From contig DAOWNY010000001.1 in the NCBI GenBank assembly GCA_030642325.1, positions 1 to 30,209 on the forward strand: a DNA stretch of 30,209 nucleotides. Reading direction: 5' to 3'. Positions 25,173-30,209 of this stretch are shown in pieces. The notes below the pieces were generated by a model that searched no databases, was not told the DNA's origin, and was given only the letters and a program-made list of their open reading frames with translations. Every line of letters begins with the position of its first letter. The stretch's first letter is position 1. The position numbers were made by a program, and so were the translations under genes. Source of the stretch: Deltaproteobacteria bacterium (GTDB lineage: Bacteria; Desulfobacterota; DAOWNY01).

Positions 25173-26114
25173 ATGACTGAAAGACTAAAAGTGTTTTCCG
25201 GAAATTCCAATCTTCCATTGGCCAGGAATATCTGTCGATTTCTAGACATAGAGTTGGGAAGGGCAGAGGTTAAAACTTTCAGTGATGGAGAAATATTTGT
25301 TGAGATCGCTGAAAGTGTAAGGGGAATGGATGTTTTTGTAATTCAATCCACCTGCTTTCCCGTAAACCATAATCTGATGGAGCTTTTGGTAATGATCGAT
25401 GCTCTAAAAAGGGCTTCAACGAGTCGGATTACAGCGGTTATGCCCTATTACGGGTATGCAAGGCAAGATCGGAAAGTTTCCCCGAGGACCCCGATTACCG
25501 CCAAATTGGTGGCTGACTTAATAACAACCGCGGGGGCTTCCCGGGTTTTGGCTTTGGACCTCCACGCCGGACAAATACAAGGTTTTTTTAACATTCCGGT
25601 TGACAATCTTTATGCCGTAACAGTAATTTTAGAATACATCAGGCAAAATTTACATAACGATCTGGTCATTGTATCCCCCGATCCCGGAGGAGTAGAAAGA
25701 GCCCGGGCATTTGCCAAGCGCCTGGAGACTTCGCTGGCCATTATTGATAAAAGAAGGCCTGAACCGAATGTAGCCAAAATAATGAACGTGGTTGGGGAGG
25801 TTAAGGGCAAGAATGCCATTCTTCTGGACGACATGATTGATACTGCCGGAACCATTACTCAGGCTGCCCTGGCATTGAAGGAAAAGGGAGCAAACACGGT
25901 ATATGCCTGCTGTACTCATCCGGTTTTTTCAGGATCGGCCATTGAGCGGATAGAAGGTTCCTGTTTGGAAAAAGTAGTGGCAACCGATACTGTCGCCTTG
26001 AAGGAGGAGGCCTTATCATGCAAAAAGATAGAAATATTGTCCGTTGCCAACCTACTGGGGGAGGCAATCAGAAGGATAAATGAAGAGGATTCGGTTAGCG
26101 AACTGTTTATTTAA
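25173..26114 (+). CDS. prs: Ribose-phosphate pyrophosphokinase (PRPP synthase)
   Basis: 313 residues, full length for class I. It makes PRPP from ribose 5-phosphate and ATP for purine, pyrimidine, His, Trp and NAD synthesis. Seen motifs: FSDGEIFVEIAESVRG, the flexible loop YYGYARQDRKVSPRTPITAK (93-112), the metal/ATP site LDLHAGQIQGFF, VSPDPGGVERARAFAKRL, and the PRPP-binding loop ILLDDMIDTAGTI (217-229). It follows tRNA-Gln and is separated from rplY by 343 bases of repeat-like DNA, so rplY may have its own promoter. Confidence 0.98.
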   Translation: MTERLKVFSGNSNLPLARNICRFLDIELGRAEVKTFSDGEIFVEIAESVRGMDVFVIQSTCFPVNHNLMELLVMIDALKRASTSRITAVMPYYGYARQDRKVSPRTPITAKLVADLITTAGASRVLALDLHAGQIQGFFNIPVDNLYAVTVILEYIRQNLHNDLVIVSPDPGGVERARAFAKRLETSLAIIDKRRPEPNVAKIMNVVGEVKGKNAILLDDMIDTAGTITQAALALKEKGANTVYACCTHPVFSGSAIERIEGSCLEKVVATDTVALKEEALSCKKIEILSVANLLGEAIRRINEEDSVSELFI

Positions 26115-26457
26115 TAATTTTATAGATAGATAGATGTAGAATCAATGTAATCGTTTCCGGTTGACGGTTCACAGCCACCAGTTAATTGAAACCGAATTTC
26201 AGATTTACCGAGGTCTGTTGGTACTATAAAAGGCTCAGGTACGTGATTGAGAACACAATCATATATTTTATCACAAGGGATCAGCAAGGTGACGATATGG
26301 AATCGCAAAAAACGGATTCAAAAATTGAAATCCATATCAAAAAGGCTTAAGGTACTACATAATTTATTTAAACAACCGTAAATCGCAAACTGATAACCGT
26401 GAACAGTTGCGAATTAATAAACCATTTGATGATGGCTCTTAAAATAGGAAGGAAATA
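26115..26457. other. Intergenic region between prs and rplY with degenerate family-B-like ends
   Basis: 343 bases, no gene seen. GGTTGACGGTTCACAG near 26159 and CTGATAACCGTGAACAGTTGC near 26391-26411 resemble family-B ends in the expected inverted orientation, but the arms behind them do not match B1-B3 well. This may be a decayed copy. The AAGGAAGG-type ribosome site of rplY closes the gap. Confidence 0.45.
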
Positions 26458-27129
26458 ATGGAACGTATCGAAATTGATGCTCAATACAGAGCGGAGAAAG
26501 GGAAAGGGTTTTCAAGAAAATGTAGAAAAAATGGTTTGATACCGGCAATATTTTATGGTCCGAAAACGGACCCGATCTCATTGACTCTTGATGCTGCCAA
26601 GGTAGAAAAGGTACTTCGCATCCTGACCCACAAAAATGCTATTGTAGACTTAAGGATTTCGGGTAAGGGTGAAATGATCAAAAAAGTTGCCATCCTTAAA
26701 GATCATCAGAGAAATCCGATAACAAGATCGTACATGCATGCGGATTTCTATGAGATTGTCCTGGATAAAGAGATAACCGTTTCCATTGCTATTCATCTGT
26801 CTGGAAAGCCGGTTGGGATTGATGAGGGAGGGATATTGAATCAGATTCAAAGGGAGGTGGAAGCAAAGTGCCTTCCTCTGAGTATTCCCGATAACTTCGA
26901 TATCGATGTAAGCGGGTTGGAAATCGGCCAATCAGTCCGGGTGGAGGATATTCCTTCTGTAGAGGGAGTTCAAGTAATTACTGAAAAAAATATTGTCGTT
27001 GCAGCGGTAGTTGCTCCCACCGTAGAGGTAGAAGGAGTGGAAGGGGAGGAAGAAGAAGTTGCCGAAGGCGAAGAGACGGGTGAAGAGGCAAAATCGACCA
27101 CAGAAAAAGAAGAGAAGACGGAGAGTTGA
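26458..27129 (+). CDS. rplY: 50S ribosomal protein L25 (CTC/TL5 type)
   Basis: 223 residues. The N-terminal domain (1 to about 92) is the 5S rRNA-binding L25 fold (IDAQYRAEKGKGFSRKCRKN, LIPAIFYGP, VAILKDHQRNPITRSYMHAD, VDFYEI-like). The C-terminal TL5 domain (about 93-183) follows with VGIDEGGILNQIQREVEAKC and IPDNFDIDVSGLEIGQSVRV. The last 40 residues are a very acidic Glu-rich tail, which many two-domain L25 proteins have. The stop is 3 bases before the pth start, so the two are coupled. Confidence 0.96.
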   Translation: MERIEIDAQYRAEKGKGFSRKCRKNGLIPAIFYGPKTDPISLTLDAAKVEKVLRILTHKNAIVDLRISGKGEMIKKVAILKDHQRNPITRSYMHADFYEIVLDKEITVSIAIHLSGKPVGIDEGGILNQIQREVEAKCLPLSIPDNFDIDVSGLEIGQSVRVEDIPSVEGVQVITEKNIVVAAVVAPTVEVEGVEGEEEEVAEGEETGEEAKSTTEKEEKTES

Positions 27130-27132
27130 TGG

Positions 27133-27717
27133 TTGAACCTGATCGTAGGACTGGGAAATCCCGGGGAAAGATATCGGTTTACCCGGCATAACATAGGCTT
27201 TCAGGTACTGGAATTCCTTGCCGTGGAATGGAGTATCCCCATTAATAGAGAAAAGATGGGGGCCTGCTGGGGAAGAGGAAGCTTTGAAAATAATGATGTT
27301 ATATTGTTAAAACCGAATACATTCATGAATTTAAGCGGGGAAGTGGTGAGTCGCTTTGTAAGATATTTTCGGATTAACATTGAAGACATGATGGTTGTTT
27401 ATGATGATATTGACCTGGAATTTGGGACCACTAGAATCAGGGAAGGGGGGGGGAGCGGAGGTCACAAAGGGGTCCAATCGATAATAGAAAAATTGGGTGA
27501 TAATAAGTTTATCCGAATTCGGATGGGTGTTGATCGCCCTGAAAAAACCTATGATGTGTCGAATTATGTGTTGGGAGTATTTGACCAGCATCAAAGGGGT
27601 GCCGTAAAGTCATATATCAATCAAGCGGCAGAAGCGATTAAAACTGTAGTTTCCGAAGGAATGGTTGTGGCCATGAACCGTTTCAATCGCAAGGTAAAAC
27701 TGACAGAACTCAATTAA
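27133..27717 (+). CDS. pth: Peptidyl-tRNA hydrolase
   Basis: 194 residues from a TTG start, 3 bases after rplY, with GGAG 9 bases upstream. The product opens NLIVGLGNPGERYRFTRHNI, with the catalytic His19 and the substrate Asn nearby. Other motifs are LLKPNTFMNLSGE, VVYDDIDLEFGTTRIREGGG and SGGHKGVQSIIEKLG. It frees tRNA from peptidyl-tRNA that falls off ribosomes. The rplY-pth pair is very common. Confidence 0.97.
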   Translation: MNLIVGLGNPGERYRFTRHNIGFQVLEFLAVEWSIPINREKMGACWGRGSFENNDVILLKPNTFMNLSGEVVSRFVRYFRINIEDMMVVYDDIDLEFGTTRIREGGGSGGHKGVQSIIEKLGDNKFIRIRMGVDRPEKTYDVSNYVLGVFDQHQRGAVKSYINQAAEAIKTVVSEGMVVAMNRFNRKVKLTELN

Positions 27718-27751
27718 GGAATTAATTTGCTAAATTTAAGGAGTAGAAACA

Positions 27752-29833
27752 ATGTTGTGTGAAGGGTTTGTGTATATTATTCCGATGTTTGGTTTATTAG
27801 CCCTGATTTTTGCATGTAGCAAATCTATATGGGTTAATAAGCAGGATCCGGGAACGGATAAAATGCAAGAAATCTCCAGACACGTAAAAGAGGGAGCAAT
27901 GGCTTTCCTCATGCGGGAATATAAGGTATTAATAGTTTTTGTCATCTGCGTTGCGGTCCTTTTAGCAATTGCCAACCTCAAGAGTACCCCGGAAGTTTAC
28001 CGAAATCCCTTGGTGGCGCTGTCTTTTGTCCTGGGCGCGTTCTGTTCGGGGCTTTCCGGTTATTTTGGGATGCGCGTAGCTACATCCGCCAATTGCCGGA
28101 CCACCAATGCTGCCAGAACCAGCCTTAACAAAGCCCTGGTGGTGGCCTTCTCCGGGGGAACGGTGATGGGTATGTGCGTGGTGGGACTGGGACTTTTGGG
28201 ACTGGGAACCCTCTTTATCCTTTATTACAAAATGGGTCTCCTGGGTGATGCTTCCCATAATCTTACCGATGTGATTACAGTTCTTACCGGATTTTCCCTC
28301 GGGGCATCTTCCATCGCCCTTTTTGCCAGAGTAGGTGGCGGAATATATACTAAAGCCGCTGATGTGGGAGCGGACTTGGTGGGAAAAGTGGAAGCCGGTA
28401 TTCCTGAAGACGATCCCCGTAATCCGGCTACGATTGCCGATAATGTTGGTGACAATGTTGGTGATGTGGCGGGAATGGGTGCCGATCTATTCGAGTCTTA
28501 CGTTGGTTCAATAATTGGATCAATGGTTTTGGGCGCTACGGCTGTTGGATTTGCAGGGGCAAATTTTAACGCAGTAATGCTTCCCATGATATTGGCCGGG
28601 GCAGGAATAATTGTTTCCATGGTTGGAACCTTTTTCGTTAGAGTCAGAGAAGGGGGAAATCCCCAGAGCGCATTAAACGCCGGGATGTTTGGATCCGGGA
28701 TAATCATGCTGGTCGTAACGTATTTCGTATGCCGCTATTTAATTCCCGGGGAGATTGAGATTGCGAATTATCCGGGAATATCAGCCATGGATATCTTTTT
28801 GGCTACCATAAGCGGATTACTTGCCGGGATAGCCATCGGATTGACCACCGAGTATTACACCTCCAAAGAGAAAAGTCCTGTTCACGGTATCGCCAGTGAT
28901 TCTTTAACGGGGCCGGCCACCAACATTATTGCCGGTCTTGCGGTGGGTATGCGCTCCACCTGTCTCCCCGTTATCTGGATCTGCATGGCTATTCTTCTTT
29001 CCCATGAATTTGCCGGGTTATACGGCATTGCCATCGCTGCATTAGGAATGCTTTCGACTACAGGCATCCAGTTGGCGGTGGATGCCTACGGTCCCATTGC
29101 CGATAATGCCGGAGGGCTGGCTGAGATGGCCGCACTTCCCCCGGAAGTTAGAGAAAGGACCGACAATCTGGATGCGGTCGGCAATACCACCGCCGCCATC
29201 GGAAAGGGATTTGCAATCGGTTCGGCAGCACTAACCGCCTTAGCCCTTTTTGCCGCTTATCGAACCCAGGCGGGCATTGACACCCTTGATCTAACCCAAC
29301 CAAAAATAATGGCAGGCCTGTTCATCGGCGGCATGATGCCCTTCCTTTTTTCTTCCATGGCGATCAGTGCGGTCGGAAAAGCGGCCTTTGCCATGATTGA
29401 AGAAGTAAGACGCCAATTCCGGGAAATTGAGGGACTCCTGGAAGGTAAAGCAGTTGCCGAATACGCGAAATGCGTTGATATTGCAACTTCTGCAGCCATC
29501 AAGAAGATGGTGGCGCCTAGTCTTATGGCAATTGTTGTTCCGGTTGTTTTCGGTTTTGTAGATAAAGATGCCCTGGGCGGGCTCCTTGCCGGGGTTACCG
29601 TATCGGGTGTGCTCCTGGCCATTTTTCAGGCCAATGCGGGAGGAGCCTGGGATAACGCTAAAAAATATATTGAAGAAGGACATTACGAAGGGAAGGGATC
29701 AGACGCTCATAAGGCTGCCGTGATTGGTGATACAGTAGGTGATCCCCTTAAAGATACCAGCGGACCTTCCCTCAATATCCTCATTAAACTTATGTCGGTG
29801 GTGGCTTTAGTTATTGCCCCATTAATCAAATAA
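27752..29833 (+). CDS. hppA: K+-dependent membrane pyrophosphatase, probable Na+ pump
   Basis: 693 residues, about 16 membrane segments. It couples PPi hydrolysis to cation export. Active-site motifs: DVGADLVGKVEAGIPEDDPR, NVGDNVGDVAGMGADLFESY, DAYGPIADNAGGLAEM and, near the end, GDTVGDPLKDTSGPSLNIL. GNTTAAIGKG has Ala481 where K+-independent enzymes have Lys, so it should need K+. In ADLFESY the Glu248 lies three residues after Asp245, the 6.53 position found in Na+ pumps such as that of Thermotoga; K+-dependent H+ pumps have Glu four residues later. So Na+ transport, or mixed Na+/H+, is likely. AAGGAG lies about 9 bases before the ATG. Confidence 0.95.
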   Translation: MLCEGFVYIIPMFGLLALIFACSKSIWVNKQDPGTDKMQEISRHVKEGAMAFLMREYKVLIVFVICVAVLLAIANLKSTPEVYRNPLVALSFVLGAFCSGLSGYFGMRVATSANCRTTNAARTSLNKALVVAFSGGTVMGMCVVGLGLLGLGTLFILYYKMGLLGDASHNLTDVITVLTGFSLGASSIALFARVGGGIYTKAADVGADLVGKVEAGIPEDDPRNPATIADNVGDNVGDVAGMGADLFESYVGSIIGSMVLGATAVGFAGANFNAVMLPMILAGAGIIVSMVGTFFVRVREGGNPQSALNAGMFGSGIIMLVVTYFVCRYLIPGEIEIANYPGISAMDIFLATISGLLAGIAIGLTTEYYTSKEKSPVHGIASDSLTGPATNIIAGLAVGMRSTCLPVIWICMAILLSHEFAGLYGIAIAALGMLSTTGIQLAVDAYGPIADNAGGLAEMAALPPEVRERTDNLDAVGNTTAAIGKGFAIGSAALTALALFAAYRTQAGIDTLDLTQPKIMAGLFIGGMMPFLFSSMAISAVGKAAFAMIEEVRRQFREIEGLLEGKAVAEYAKCVDIATSAAIKKMVAPSLMAIVVPVVFGFVDKDALGGLLAGVTVSGVLLAIFQANAGGAWDNAKKYIEEGHYEGKGSDAHKAAVIGDTVGDPLKDTSGPSLNILIKLMSVVALVIAPLIK

Positions 29834-29882
29834 AAATAAATATAACATTGTGATTCAACAAGGTTCATCCAGTAAAAAGGCG

Positions 29883-29929
29883 TGCCCGGCTAAACTCTTT
29901 ATATAGAGAAGTCGGGCATTCTTATTATA
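29883..29929 (+). terminator. Intrinsic terminator after hppA
   Basis: TGCCCGGCT pairs with AGTCGGGCA over 9 bases (one G-T pair). The loop contains a further CTCT/AGAG pairing. It is followed at once by the T-rich ttcttattat. It lies 50 bases after the hppA stop and probably ends the series. Confidence 0.8.
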
Positions 29930-29935
29930 ACAACT

Positions 29936-30123
29936 GTAACGGTTCACGGTTTTTTTCAATGAAATGGATTTTATAACGATACAAAACATGTTCGGCATGT
30001 GAGCATTTTGGCTATATTAGCTGACTGCTAAAGGCTAAGTACTCAATTCAGCTCATAGTTCTTAAGATCCTAAGTTTTTACCAATAGTTAACTGTAAACC
30101 GTAAACTGTCTGTGAACGGATAC
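29936..30123 (-). repeat. Family-B MITE-like element, copy B2 (inverted)
   Basis: A 188-base element, the inverse of B1. Ends are GTAACGGTTCAC and GTGAACGGATAC. The arms (ttcaatgaaatgg with aaaacatgttcggcatg; ccaatagttaactgtaaacc with gtctgtgaacggatac) match B1 in reverse. The middle, 30001-30042, contains a family-A-like module in reverse (attttggct, tagctgactgctaaaggcta). It begins 6 bases after the hppA terminator T-run. Confidence 0.75.
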
Positions 30124-30209
30124 AAATTATATTTTCATGAGATGAGACAGATGGCTCAGAAAATAATCTGCCAGAATAAACGGGCACGACACGACTATCA
30201 CATTACCGA

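Larger units (their letters stand above)
29834..30209. other. 3' intergenic region after hppA
   Basis: 376 bases to the window end. It holds an intrinsic terminator (29883-29929) and family-B copy B2 (29936-30123). No gene start is visible in the last 85 bases. Confidence 0.6.

Overview
The window looks like chromosomal DNA of a strictly or largely anaerobic, diderm (LPS-making) bacterium, most likely of the Desulfobacterota / former Deltaproteobacteria. This is inferred from gene content and order, not from a search. The grounds are a siroheme-route heme gene (AhbD) behind hemB, a pyrG-kdsA-kdsC-lptC-lptA-lptB-rpoN block, an ispE-spoVG-tRNA-Gln-prs-rplY-pth block, a DUF1844 protein next to a DegP protease, an MJ0042-type zinc-ribbon protein beside PilT, and a K+-dependent membrane pyrophosphatase. 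The DNA is AT-rich with many T/A homopolymers, and TTG and GTG starts are frequent.

Layout: (1) 1-360, 5' part of a minus-strand YgiQ-type radical SAM gene. (2) 361-3048, a CBS-domain protein and a hotdog thioesterase set in long repeat-rich intergenic DNA. (3) 3049-5094, hemB-ahbD. (4) 5201-9216, minus strand: a YggS-type PLP protein, a zinc-ribbon/pseudo-receiver protein, and two PilT-family ATPases. (5) 9665-16128, minus strand: pyrG, kdsA, kdsC, lptC, lptA, lptB, rpoN, covering CTP, KDO synthesis, LPS transport and sigma-54. (6) 16775-19033, plus strand: lptF-lptG, the membrane half of the same LPS exporter. (7) 19649-21280, a free-standing C-terminal half of carbamoyl-phosphate synthase large subunit. 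(8) 21545-24706, DUF1844, degP-like protease, ispE and spoVG. (9) 24964-29833, tRNA-Gln, prs, rplY, pth and hppA, ending in a good terminator.

Most genes are housekeeping. Together they make and export LPS (KdsA/KdsC make KDO; LptA, B, C, F and G move LPS to the outer membrane, with pyrG supplying CTP), run type IV pilus retraction, and support heme, isoprenoid, pyrimidine and PRPP metabolism. PPi released by Prs and other biosynthetic enzymes could be used by HppA to pump cations.

The least ordinary features are outside normal genes. Two families of short non-coding elements with terminal inverted repeats occur in nearly every long intergenic gap, and some members share an internal module. 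The CarB half-gene has no N-terminal half beside it; the 615-base gap ahead of it holds hairpins and a pair of similar sequences exactly 400 bases apart. I found no CRISPR array, IS transposase, prophage or defence system.
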